Source: Schistosoma haematobium
Lineage: Eukaryota; Platyhelminthes; Trematoda; Strigeidida; Schistosomatidae
Assembly: GCF_000699445.3 (NCBI RefSeq)
Contig: NC_067195.1
Coordinates: 15,126,787 to 15,190,786 of the forward strand
Length of the DNA stretch: 64,000 nucleotides
Reading direction: 5' to 3'
Under the pieces are notes generated by a model, which was not told the origin of the DNA, ran no database searches, and worked only from the letters and a program-made list of their open reading frames with translations. The translations under genes and the position numbers were made by a program. Shown here piece after piece: positions 27,495-40,600 of this stretch (the stretch's first letter is position 1; every line of letters begins with the position of its first letter).

Positions 27495-27910
27495 TGTAGT
27501 GGCATTGGACAATAGCCACACAATCCACAAAGCTGTGAACACGAGACTACTCAGAAAATAGACATTCAATATTTAACTCGGGGAAATACCCAACAATGGA
27601 GAAGGCGCGGAGAATGAATTGGATGGATTGGAGTTGATCGGATGGCATGGCTCGACCATGCAGGCGTGGTCCATCTGAATGTTACCTTATATCTTCTATT
27701 CATATTAAATATATTGTTCCTTCTCTAGCCTAACCTTGTTCTACATCATGTATTGGTAATTGATACGATACAGTGAGTTGGTGTAGTCGATGGTGTGACT
27801 TCCACGTAAGATCTTATAGATTAGGCAGTTATATCATGACAAATCTACAAATTTAGGATTAGGTCTATTATAAGAGCAGTACTAATATCATAGTAGACCA
27901 TAATTCCACA
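27495..27910 (+). mobile_element. LTR 6: last LTR of the multimer and first of the 1.26-kb array
   Basis: It has two private changes, C at 27563 (GACATTC) and C at 27591 (CCCAAC). It is preceded by internal region 5 with its purine tract and followed by AATA and the C module without a primer binding site, so it is the true 3' end of the element. Confidence 0.9.
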
Positions 27911-28149
27911 AATATACGGTTAAGGAGGAAAAAATTGTGTAGAGTATGAGGATCAAGTACAGTTGTGTCAAATACTCTTTTCTGGTTTGATCTAAGTTCG
28001 ATTAACCTATCTTTCGAAAACACCTTAGTTCTATTTCTCATCCCAAGGGAAAATTATCAACTCGCTCACTGTTTGACTTACAATCAGTGACGACTAACGC
28101 TGTCAGCTGTCAACGATAGTCCATGGATGTCTCTTCATTTACTAGCTTG

Positions 28150-28338
28150 TCATCTTATTTTGTAGCATGTGATTTCTTCTACAACTATCGCTGAAGGTTT
28201 GCTGCGTGCTTTCAAGAGAAAGAGTGTGAGAATGTGGAATAAGAATATCTGAGGAAGTGCTGCGAGCGGGCTACCCAACACCATGTTGGTGAGGTACGAT
28301 TTTTCCATGCTCAGACCGGCTATCATGTGTTTACTCAC
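28150..28338 (-). other. 62-codon antisense ORF in the C module, possible reverse transcriptase scrap
   Basis: It is present unchanged in all 30 C modules (first at 10722-10910). The middle reads LTNMVLGSPLAALPQIFLFH, which recalls the GSPL block of Penelope-like or LINE reverse transcriptases, but the match is short and without catalytic residues. A GTGAGT donor-like sequence overlaps its start codon region. Because the whole repeat is invariant, its conservation is no evidence of selection. It is more likely a relic than a gene. Confidence 0.25.
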
Positions 28339-28379
28339 CTGCCTCTTGAGTCGCCCTCAAGTAAAAAGTAAAGAAGAAT

Positions 28380-28655
28380 CTACTTCAAAGGTAATGGTGA
28401 AAACCAATCAAACCTGAAGAACTGCTCTACTGCCTGCATAAAAATAATAAGATACAAAATGGAAATACATAAATATAATTGATAATTTTTCGGTTCCACG
28501 TAAGTGATTGGCCTCCAGAAAGGATTGGTATTCTGCAAGGAAATAGACATAGTGTAGCCATCTTGTGTACGAAAAGGTATGAAAACAAAAAAATACTTTT
28601 TTATAATGCATATATGTAAAAGTGTAAACTTGCTAGAAGTTGGACTCATTGTCAA
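28380..28655 (-). other. 91-codon antisense ORF in the C module, not coding
   Basis: This reading frame crosses the A7-TAC-T6 tract. In other units it becomes 90, 81 or 76 codons with different C-terminal or central sequence, depending only on homopolymer length, so it is not maintained. A hydrophobic stretch (LYLCISILYLIIFM) is an effect of AT-rich sequence. Listed because it recurs through 36 kb and could be misannotated as a gene family. Confidence 0.6.
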
Positions 28656-31600
28656 ACCCGATCAAATGTATGACCTTGGGCCTATGACGACCGCCTTTTA
28701 TAACTAGGTACGTAACCAAGGGTGCATTATTGTACTCCACAAAACGGAAAACAATATGTAGTGGCATTGGACAATAGCCACACAATCCACAAAGCTGTGA
28801 ACACGAGACTACTCAGAAAATAGATATTCAATATTTAACTCGGGGAAATACCTAACAATGGAGAAGGCGCGGAGAATGAATTGGATGGATTGGAGTTGAT
28901 CGGATGGCATGGCTCGACCATGCAGGCGTGGTCCATCTGAATGTTACCTTATATCTTCTATTCATATTAAATATATTGTTCCTTCTCTAGCCTAACCTTG
29001 TTCTACATCATGTATTGGTAATTGATACGATACAGTGAGTTGGTGTAGTCGATGGTGTGACTTCCACGTAAGATCTTATAGATTAGGCAGTTATATCATG
29101 ACAAATCTACAAATTTAGGATTAGGTCTATTATAAGAGCAGTACTAATATCATAGTAGACCATAATTCCACAAATATACGGTTAAGGAGGAAAAATTGTG
29201 TAGAGTATGAGGATCAAGTACAGTTGTGTCAAATACTCTTTTCTGGTTTGATCTAAGTTCGATTAACCTATCTTTCGAAAACACCTTAGTTCTATTTCTC
29301 ATCCCAAGGGAAAATTATCAACTCGCTCACTGTTTGACTTACAATCAGTGACGACTAACGCTGTCAGCTGTCAACGATAGTCCATGGATGTCTCTTCATT
29401 TACTAGCTTGTCATCTTATTTTGTAGCATGTGATTTCTTCTACAACTATCGCTGAAGGTTTGCTGCGTGCTTTCAAGAGAAAGAGTGTGAGAATGTGGAA
29501 TAAGAATATCTGAGGAAGTGCTGCGAGCGGGCTACCCAACACCATGTTGGTGAGGTACGATTTTTCCATGCTCAGACCGGCTATCATGTGTTTACTCACC
29601 TGCCTCTTGAGTCGCCCTCAAGTAAAAAGTAAAGAAGAATCTACTTCAAAGGTAATGGTGAAAACCAATCAAACCTGAAGAACTGCTCTACTGCCTGCAT
29701 AAAAATAATAAGATACAAAATGGAAATACATAAATATAATTGATAATTTTTCGGTTCCACGTAAGTGATTGGCCTCCAGAAAGGATTGGTATTCTGCAAG
29801 GAAATAGACATAGTGTAGCCATCTTGTGTACGAAAAGGTATGAAAACAAAAAATACTTTTTATAATGCATATATGTAAAAGTGTAAACTTGCTAGAAGTT
29901 GGACTCATTGTCAAACCCGATCAAATGTATGACCTTGGGCCTATGACGACCGCCTTTTATAACTAGGTACGTAACCAAGGGTGCATTATTGTACTCCACA
30001 AAACGGAAAAGAATATGTAGTGGCATTGGACAATAGCCACACAATCCACAAAGCTGTGAACACGAGACTACTCAGAAAATAGATATTCAATATTTAACTC
30101 GGGGAAATACCTAACAATGGAGAAGGCGCGGAGAATGAATTGGATGGATTGGAGTTGATCGGATGGCATGGCTCGACCATGCAGGCGTGGTCCATCTGAA
30201 TGTTACCTTATATCTTCTATTCATATTAAATATATTGTTCCTTCTCTAGCCTAACCTTGTTCTACATCATGTATTGGTAATTGATACGATACAGTGAGTT
30301 GGTGTAGTCGATGGTGTGACTTCCACGTAAGATCTTATAGATTAGGCAGTTATATCATGACAAATCTACAAATTTAGGATTAGGTCTATTATAAGAGCAG
30401 TACTAATATCATAGTAGACCATAATTCCACAAATATACGGTTAAGGAGGAAAAATTGTGTAGAGTATGAGGATCAAGTACAGTTGTGTCAAATACTCTTT
30501 TCTGGTTTGATCTAAGTTCGATTAACCTATCTTTCGAAAACACCTTAGTTCTATTTCTCATCCCAAGGGAAAATTATCAACTCGCTCACTGTTTGACTTA
30601 CAATCAGTGACGACTAACGCTGTCAGCTGTCAACGATAGTCCATGGATGTCTCTTCATTTACTAGCTTGTCATCTTATTTTGTAGCATGTGATTTCTTCT
30701 ACAACTATCGCTGAAGGTTTGCTGCGTGCTTTCAAGAGAAAGAGTGTGAGAATGTGGAATAAGAATATCTGAGGAAGTGCTGCGAGCGGGCTACCCAACA
30801 CCATGTTGGTGAGGTACGATTTTTCCATGCTCAGACCGGCTATCATGTGTTTACTCACCTGCCTCTTGAGTCGCCCTCAAGTAAAAAGTAAAGAAGAATC
30901 TACTTCAAAGGTAATGGTGAAAACCAATCAAACCTGAAGAACTGCTCTACTGCCTGCATAAAAATAATAAGATACAAAATGGAAATACATAAATATAATT
31001 GATAATTTTTCGGTTCCACGTAAGTGATTGGCCTCCAGAAAGGATTGGTATTCTGCAAGGAAATAGACATAGTGTAGCCATCTTGTGTACGAAAAGGTAT
31101 GAAAACAAAAAATACTTTTTTATAATGCATATATGTAAAAGTGTAAACTTGCTAGAAGTTGGACTCATTGTCAAACCCGATCAAATGTATGACCTTGGGC
31201 CTATGACGACCGCCTTTTATAACTAGGTACGTAACCAAGGGTGCATTATTGTACTCCACAAAACGGAAAACAATATGTAGTGGCATTGGACAATAGCCAC
31301 ACAATCCACAAAGCTGTGAACACGAGACTACTCAGAAAATAGATATTCAATATTTAACTCGGGGAAATACCTAACAATGGAGAAGGCGCGGAGAATGAAT
31401 TGGATGGATTGGAGTTGATCGGATGGCATGGCTCGACCATGCAGGCGTGGTCCATCTGAATGTTACCTTATATCTTCTATTCATATTAAATATATTGTTC
31501 CTTCTCTAGCCTAACCTTGTTCTACATCATGTATTGGTAATTGATACGATACAGTGAGTTGGTGTAGTCGATGGTGTGACTTCCACGTAAGATCTTATAG

Positions 31601-34600
31601 ATTAGGCAGTTATATCATGACAAATCTACAAATTTAGGATTAGGTCTATTATAAGAGCAGTACTAATATCATAGTAGACCATAATTCCACAAATATACGG
31701 TTAAGGAGGAAAAAATTGTGTAGAGTATGAGGATCAAGTACAGTTGTGTCAAATACTCTTTTCTGGTTTGATCTAAGTTCGATTAACCTATCTTTCGAAA
31801 ACACCTTAGTTCTATTTCTCATCCCAAGGGAAAATTATCAACTCGCTCACTGTTTGACTTACAATCAGTGACGACTAACGCTGTCAGCTGTCAACGATAG
31901 TCCATGGATGTCTCTTCATTTACTAGCTTGTCATCTTATTTTGTAGCATGTGATTTCTTCTACAACTATCGCTGAAGGTTTGCTGCGTGCTTTCAAGAGA
32001 AAGAGTGTGAGAATGTGGAATAAGAATATCTGAGGAAGTGCTGCGAGCGGGCTACCCAACACCATGTTGGTGAGGTACGATTTTTCCATGCTCAGACCGG
32101 CTATCATGTGTTTACTCACCTGCCTCTTGAGTCGCCCTCAAGTAAAAAGTAAAGAAGAATCTACTTCAAAGGTAATGGTGAAAACCAATCAAACCTGAAG
32201 AACTGCTCTACTGCCTGCATAAAAATAATAAGATACAAAATGGAAATACATAAATATAATTGATAATTTTTCGGTTCCACGTAAGTGATTGGCCTCCAGA
32301 AAGGATTGGTATTCTGCAAGGAAATAGACATAGTGTAGCCATCTTGTGTACGAAAAGGTATGAAAACAAAAAAATACTTTTTTATAATGCATATATGTAA
32401 AAGTGTAAACTTGCTAGAAGTTGGACTCATTGTCAAACCCGATCAAATGTATGACCTTGGGCCTATGACGACCGCCTTTTATAACTAGGTACGTAACCAA
32501 GGGTGCATTATTGTACTCCACAAAACGGAAAACAATATGTAGTGGCATTGGACAATAGCCACACAATCCACAAAGCTGTGAACACGAGACTACTCAGAAA
32601 ATAGATATTCAATATTTAACTCGGGGAAATACCTAACAATGGAGAAGGCGCGGAGAATGAATTGGATGGATTGGAGTTGATCGGATGGCATGGCTCGACC
32701 ATGCAGGCGTGGTCCATCTGAATGTTACCTTATATCTTCTATTCATATTAAATATATTGTTCCTTCTCTAGCCTAACCTTGTTCTACATCATGTATTGGT
32801 AATTGATACGATACAGTGAGTTGGTGTAGTCGATGGTGTGACTTCCACGTAAGATCTTATAGATTAGGCAGTTATATCATGACAAATCTACAAATTTAGG
32901 ATTAGGTCTATTATAAGAGCAGTACTAATATCATAGTAGACCATAATTCCACAAATATACGGTTAAGGAGGAAAAAATTGTGTAGAGTATGAGGATCAAG
33001 TACAGTTGTGTCAAATACTCTTTTCTGGTTTGATCTAAGTTCGATTAACCTATCTTTCGAAAACACCTTAGTTCTATTTCTCATCCCAAGGGAAAATTAT
33101 CAACTCGCTCACTGTTTGACTTACAATCAGTGACGACTAACGCTGTCAGCTGTCAACGATAGTCCATGGATGTCTCTTCATTTACTAGCTTGTCATCTTA
33201 TTTTGTAGCATGTGATTTCTTCTACAACTATCGCTGAAGGTTTGCTGCGTGCTTTCAAGAGAAAGAGTGTGAGAATGTGGAATAAGAATATCTGAGGAAG
33301 TGCTGCGAGCGGGCTACCCAACACCATGTTGGTGAGGTACGATTTTTCCATGCTCAGACCGGCTATCATGTGTTTACTCACCTGCCTCTTGAGTCGCCCT
33401 CAAGTAAAAAGTAAAGAAGAATCTACTTCAAAGGTAATGGTGAAAACCAATCAAACCTGAAGAACTGCTCTACTGCCTGCATAAAAATAATAAGATACAA
33501 AATGGAAATACATAAATATAATTGATAATTTTTCGGTTCCACGTAAGTGATTGGCCTCCAGAAAGGATTGGTATTCTGCAAGGAAATAGACATAGTGTAG
33601 CCATCTTGTGTACGAAAAGGTATGAAAACAAAAAAATACTTTTTTATAATGCATATATGTAAAAGTGTAAACTTGCTAGAAGTTGGACTCATTGTCAAAC
33701 CCGATCAAATGTATGACCTTGGGCCTATGACGACCGCCTTTTATAACTAGGTACGTAACCAAGGGTGCATTATTGTACTCCACAAAACGGAAAACAATAT
33801 GTAGTGGCATTGGACAATAGCCACACAATCCACAAAGCTGTGAACACGAGACTACTCAGAAAATAGATATTCAATATTTAACTCGGGGAAATACCTAACA
33901 ATGGAGAAGGCGCGGAGAATGAATTGGATGGATTGGAGTTGATCGGATGGCATGGCTCGACCATGCAGGCGTGGTCCATCTGAATGTTACCTTATATCTT
34001 CTATTCATATTAAATATATTGTTCCTTCTCTAGCCTAACCTTGTTCTACATCATGTATTGGTAATTGATACGATACAGTGAGTTGGTGTAGTCGATGGTG
34101 TGACTTCCACGTAAGATCTTATAGATTAGGCAGTTATATCATGACAAATCTACAAATTTAGGATTAGGTCTATTATAAGAGCAGTACTAATATCATAGTA
34201 GACCATAATTCCACAAATATACGGTTAAGGAGGAAAAATTGTGTAGAGTATGAGGATCAAGTACAGTTGTGTCAAATACTCTTTTCTGGTTTGATCTAAG
34301 TTCGATTAACCTATCTTTCGAAAACACCTTAGTTCTATTTCTCATCCCAAGGGAAAATTATCAACTCGCTCACTGTTTGACTTACAATCAGTGACGACTA
34401 ACGCTGTCAGCTGTCAACGATAGTCCATGGATGTCTCTTCATTTACTAGCTTGTCATCTTATTTTGTAGCATGTGATTTCTTCTACAACTATCGCTGAAG
34501 GTTTGCTGCGTGCTTTCAAGAGAAAGAGTGTGAGAATGTGGAATAAGAATATCTGAGGAAGTGCTGCGAGCGGGCTACCCAACACCATGTTGGTGAGGTA

Positions 34601-37600
34601 CGATTTTTCCATGCTCAGACCGGCTATCATGTGTTTACTCACCTGCCTCTTGAGTCGCCCTCAAGTAAAAAGTAAAGAAGAATCTACTTCAAAGGTAATG
34701 GTGAAAACCAATCAAACCTGAAGAACTGCTCTACTGCCTGCATAAAAATAATAAGATACAAAATGGAAATACATAAATATAATTGATAATTTTTCGGTTC
34801 CACGTAAGTGATTGGCCTCCAGAAAGGATTGGTATTCTGCAAGGAAATAGACATAGTGTAGCCATCTTGTGTACGAAAAGGTATGAAAACAAAAATACTT
34901 TTTATAATGCATATATGTAAAAGTGTAAACTTGCTAGAAGTTGGACTCATTGTCAAACCCGATCAAATGTATGACCTTGGGCCTATGACGACCGCCTTTT
35001 ATAACTAGGTACGTAACCAAGGGTGCATTATTGTACTCCACAAAACGGAAAACAATATGTAGTGGCATTGGACAATAGCCACACAATCCACAAAGCTGTG
35101 AACACGAGACTACTCAGAAAATAGATATTCAATATTTAACTCGGGGAAATACCTAACAATGGAGAAGGCGCGGAGAATGAATTGGATGGATTGGAGTTGA
35201 TCGGATGGCATGGCTCGACCATGCAGGCGTGGTCCATCTGAATGTTACCTTATATCTTCTATTCATATTAAATATATTGTTCCTTCTCTAGCCTAACCTT
35301 GTTCTACATCATGTATTGGTAATTGATACGATACAGTGAGTTGGTGTAGTCGATGGTGTGACTTCCACGTAAGATCTTATAGATTAGGCAGTTATATCAT
35401 GACAAATCTACAAATTTAGGATTAGGTCTATTATAAGAGCAGTACTAATATCATAGTAGACCATAATTCCACAAATATACGGTTAAGGAGGAAAAATTGT
35501 GTAGAGTATGAGGATCAAGTACAGTTGTGTCAAATACTCTTTTCTGGTTTGATCTAAGTTCGATTAACCTATCTTTCGAAAACACCTTAGTTCTATTTCT
35601 CATCCCAAGGGAAAATTATCAACTCGCTCACTGTTTGACTTACAATCAGTGACGACTAACGCTGTCAGCTGTCAACGATAGTCCATGGATGTCTCTTCAT
35701 TTACTAGCTTGTCATCTTATTTTGTAGCATGTGATTTCTTCTACAACTATCGCTGAAGGTTTGCTGCGTGCTTTCAAGAGAAAGAGTGTGAGAATGTGGA
35801 ATAAGAATATCTGAGGAAGTGCTGCGAGCGGGCTACCCAACACCATGTTGGTGAGGTACGATTTTTCCATGCTCAGACCGGCTATCATGTGTTTACTCAC
35901 CTGCCTCTTGAGTCGCCCTCAAGTAAAAAGTAAAGAAGAATCTACTTCAAAGGTAATGGTGAAAACCAATCAAACCTGAAGAACTGCTCTACTGCCTGCA
36001 TAAAAATAATAAGATACAAAATGGAAATACATAAATATAATTGATAATTTTTCGGTTCCACGTAAGTGATTGGCCTCCAGAAAGGATTGGTATTCTGCAA
36101 GGAAATAGACATAGTGTAGCCATCTTGTGTACGAAAAGGTATGAAAACAAAAAAATACTTTTTTATAATGCATATATGTAAAAGTGTAAACTTGCTAGAA
36201 GTTGGACTCATTGTCAAACCCGATCAAATGTATGACCTTGGGCCTATGACGACCGCCTTTTATAACTAGGTACGTAACCAAGGGTGCATTATTGTACTCC
36301 ACAAAACGGAAAACAATATGTAGTGGCATTGGACAATAGCCACACAATCCACAAAGCTGTGAACACGAGACTACTCAGAAAATAGATATTCAATATTTAA
36401 CTCGGGGAAATACCTAACAATGGAGAAGGCGCGGAGAATGAATTGGATGGATTGGAGTTGATCGGATGGCATGGCTCGACCATGCAGGCGTGGTCCATCT
36501 GAATGTTACCTTATATCTTCTATTCATATTAAATATATTGTTCCTTCTCTAGCCTAACCTTGTTCTACATCATGTATTGGTAATTGATACGATACAGTGA
36601 GTTGGTGTAGTCGATGGTGTGACTTCCACGTAAGATCTTATAGATTAGGCAGTTATATCATGACAAATCTACAAATTTAGGATTAGGTCTATTATAAGAG
36701 CAGTACTAATATCATAGTAGACCATAATTCCACAAATATACGGTTAAGGAGGAAAAAATTGTGTAGAGTATGAGGATCAAGTACAGTTGTGTCAAATACT
36801 CTTTTCTGGTTTGATCTAAGTTCGATTAACCTATCTTTCGAAAACACCTTAGTTCTATTTCTCATCCCAAGGGAAAATTATCAACTCGCTCACTGTTTGA
36901 CTTACAATCAGTGACGACTAACGCTGTCAGCTGTCAACGATAGTCCATGGATGTCTCTTCATTTACTAGCTTGTCATCTTATTTTGTAGCATGTGATTTC
37001 TTCTACAACTATCGCTGAAGGTTTGCTGCGTGCTTTCAAGAGAAAGAGTGTGAGAATGTGGAATAAGAATATCTGAGGAAGTGCTGCGAGCGGGCTACCC
37101 AACACCATGTTGGTGAGGTACGATTTTTCCATGCTCAGACCGGCTATCATGTGTTTACTCACCTGCCTCTTGAGTCGCCCTCAAGTAAAAAGTAAAGAAG
37201 AATCTACTTCAAAGGTAATGGTGAAAACCAATCAAACCTGAAGAACTGCTCTACTGCCTGCATAAAAATAATAAGATACAAAATGGAAATACATAAATAT
37301 AATTGATAATTTTTCGGTTCCACGTAAGTGATTGGCCTCCAGAAAGGATTGGTATTCTGCAAGGAAATAGACATAGTGTAGCCATCTTGTGTACGAAAAG
37401 GTATGAAAACAAAAATACTTTTTTATAATGCATATATGTAAAAGTGTAAACTTGCTAGAAGTTGGACTCATTGTCAAACCCGATCAAATGTATGACCTTG
37501 GGCCTATGACGACCGCCTTTTATAACTAGGTACGTAACCAAGGGTGCATTATTGTACTCCACAAAACGGAAAACAATATGTAGTGGCATTGGACAATAGC

Positions 37601-40600
37601 CACACAATCCACAAAGCTGTGAACACGAGACTACTCAGAAAATAGATATTCAATATTTAACTCGGGGAAATACCTAACAATGGAGAAGGCGCGGAGAATG
37701 AATTGGATGGATTGGAGTTGATCGGATGGCATGGCTCGACCATGCAGGCGTGGTCCATCTGAATGTTACCTTATATCTTCTATTCATATTAAATATATTG
37801 TTCCTTCTCTAGCCTAACCTTGTTCTACATCATGTATTGGTAATTGATACGATACAGTGAGTTGGTGTAGTCGATGGTGTGACTTCCACGTAAGATCTTA
37901 TAGATTAGGCAGTTATATCATGACAAATCTACAAATTTAGGATTAGGTCTATTATAAGAGCAGTACTAATATCATAGTAGACCATAATTCCACAAATATA
38001 CGGTTAAGGAGGAAAAATTGTGTAGAGTATGAGGATCAAGTACAGTTGTGTCAAATACTCTTTTCTGGTTTGATCTAAGTTCGATTAACCTATCTTTCGA
38101 AAACACCTTAGTTCTATTTCTCATCCCAAGGGAAAATTATCAACTCGCTCACTGTTTGACTTACAATCAGTGACGACTAACGCTGTCAGCTGTCAACGAT
38201 AGTCCATGGATGTCTCTTCATTTACTAGCTTGTCATCTTATTTTGTAGCATGTGATTTCTTCTACAACTATCGCTGAAGGTTTGCTGCGTGCTTTCAAGA
38301 GAAAGAGTGTGAGAATGTGGAATAAGAATATCTGAGGAAGTGCTGCGAGCGGGCTACCCAACACCATGTTGGTGAGGTACGATTTTTCCATGCTCAGACC
38401 GGCTATCATGTGTTTACTCACCTGCCTCTTGAGTCGCCCTCAAGTAAAAAGTAAAGAAGAATCTACTTCAAAGGTAATGGTGAAAACCAATCAAACCTGA
38501 AGAACTGCTCTACTGCCTGCATAAAAATAATAAGATACAAAATGGAAATACATAAATATAATTGATAATTTTTCGGTTCCACGTAAGTGATTGGCCTCCA
38601 GAAAGGATTGGTATTCTGCAAGGAAATAGACATAGTGTAGCCATCTTGTGTACGAAAAGGTATGAAAACAAAAAATACTTTTTTATAATGCATATATGTA
38701 AAAGTGTAAACTTGCTAGAAGTTGGACTCATTGTCAAACCCGATCAAATGTATGACCTTGGGCCTATGACGACCGCCTTTTATAACTAGGTACGTAACCA
38801 AGGGTGCATTATTGTACTCCACAAAACGGAAAACAATATGTAGTGGCATTGGACAATAGCCACACAATCCACAAAGCTGTGAACACGAGACTACTCAGAA
38901 AATAGATATTCAATATTTAACTCGGGGAAATACCTAACAATGGAGAAGGCGCGGAGAATGAATTGGATGGATTGGAGTTGATCGGATGGCATGGCTCGAC
39001 CATGCAGGCGTGGTCCATCTGAATGTTACCTTATATCTTCTATTCATATTAAATATATTGTTCCTTCTCTAGCCTAACCTTGTTCTACATCATGTATTGG
39101 TAATTGATACGATACAGTGAGTTGGTGTAGTCGATGGTGTGACTTCCACGTAAGATCTTATAGATTAGGCAGTTATATCATGACAAATCTACAAATTTAG
39201 GATTAGGTCTATTATAAGAGCAGTACTAATATCATAGTAGACCATAATTCCACAAATATACGGTTAAGGAGGAAAAAATTGTGTAGAGTATGAGGATCAA
39301 GTACAGTTGTGTCAAATACTCTTTTCTGGTTTGATCTAAGTTCGATTAACCTATCTTTCGAAAACACCTTAGTTCTATTTCTCATCCCAAGGGAAAATTA
39401 TCAACTCGCTCACTGTTTGACTTACAATCAGTGACGACTAACGCTGTCAGCTGTCAACGATAGTCCATGGATGTCTCTTCATTTACTAGCTTGTCATCTT
39501 ATTTTGTAGCATGTGATTTCTTCTACAACTATCGCTGAAGGTTTGCTGCGTGCTTTCAAGAGAAAGAGTGTGAGAATGTGGAATAAGAATATCTGAGGAA
39601 GTGCTGCGAGCGGGCTACCCAACACCATGTTGGTGAGGTACGATTTTTCCATGCTCAGACCGGCTATCATGTGTTTACTCACCTGCCTCTTGAGTCGCCC
39701 TCAAGTAAAAAGTAAAGAAGAATCTACTTCAAAGGTAATGGTGAAAACCAATCAAACCTGAAGAACTGCTCTACTGCCTGCATAAAAATAATAAGATACA
39801 AAATGGAAATACATAAATATAATTGATAATTTTTCGGTTCCACGTAAGTGATTGGCCTCCAGAAAGGATTGGTATTCTGCAAGGAAATAGACATAGTGTA
39901 GCCATCTTGTGTACGAAAAGGTATGAAAACAAAAAATACTTTTTTATAATGCATATATGTAAAAGTGTAAACTTGCTAGAAGTTGGACTCATTGTCAAAC
40001 CCGATCAAATGTATGACCTTGGGCCTATGACGACCGCCTTTTATAACTAGGTACGTAACCAAGGGTGCATTATTGTACTCCACAAAACGGAAAAGAATAT
40101 GTAGTGGCATTGGACAATAGCCACACAATCCACAAAGCTGTGAACACGAGACTACTCAGAAAATAGATATTCAATATTTAACTCGGGGAAATACCTAACA
40201 ATGGAGAAGGCGCGGAGAATGAATTGGATGGATTGGAGTTGATCGGATGGCATGGCTCGACCATGCAGGCGTGGTCCATCTGAATGTTACCTTATATCTT
40301 CTATTCATATTAAATATATTGTTCCTTCTCTAGCCTAACCTTGTTCTACATCATGTATTGGTAATTGATACGATACAGTGAGTTGGTGTAGTCGATGGTG
40401 TGACTTCCACGTAAGATCTTATAGATTAGGCAGTTATATCATGACAAATCTACAAATTTAGGATTAGGTCTATTATAAGAGCAGTACTAATATCATAGTA
40501 GACCATAATTCCACAAATATACGGTTAAGGAGGAAAAAATTGTGTAGAGTATGAGGATCAAGTACAGTTGTGTCAAATACTCTTTTCTGGTTTGATCTAA

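Larger units (their letters stand above)
11329..27910 (+). mobile_element. Tandem multimer of a non-autonomous LTR retrotransposon (6 LTRs, 5 internal regions)
   Basis: The structure is LTR-internal repeated five times plus a closing LTR, all in one orientation, with each LTR shared by its two neighbours. Unit starts are 11329, 14559, 17766, 21008 and 24252 (periods 3230, 3207, 3242, 3244 and 3243), and the last LTR begins at 27495. A primer binding site follows each of the first five LTRs and a purine tract precedes each of the last five. No gag, protease, reverse transcriptase or integrase is present, so proteins must come from elsewhere. The whole block lies between two AATA copies inside one satellite monomer, at the same position as the solo LTRs in all other monomers. 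Tandem LTR elements of this kind arise by recombination between LTRs or from circular multimers (general knowledge). Confidence 0.85.
27911..28756 (+). repeat. First complete C module (846 bp satellite monomer)
   Basis: It lies between two LTRs and includes AATA at both ends, so the empty monomer before insertion should be 842 bp. It contains two overlapping minus-strand ORFs (below), a GTAAGT-like donor sequence, and no RNA gene or protein domain I can name with confidence. It recurs 28 more times to the right, the last cut by the window end. Confidence 0.9.

Noticed and set aside
27911..27950. AAGGAGGAAAAA resembling a bacterial ribosome binding site
   Set aside because: No ORF follows at suitable spacing, and the DNA is eukaryotic satellite.
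30999..31226. 75-codon plus-strand ORF in some C modules
   Set aside because: It appears only where the A/T homopolymers lose one base and is absent in other units, so it is not a maintained gene.
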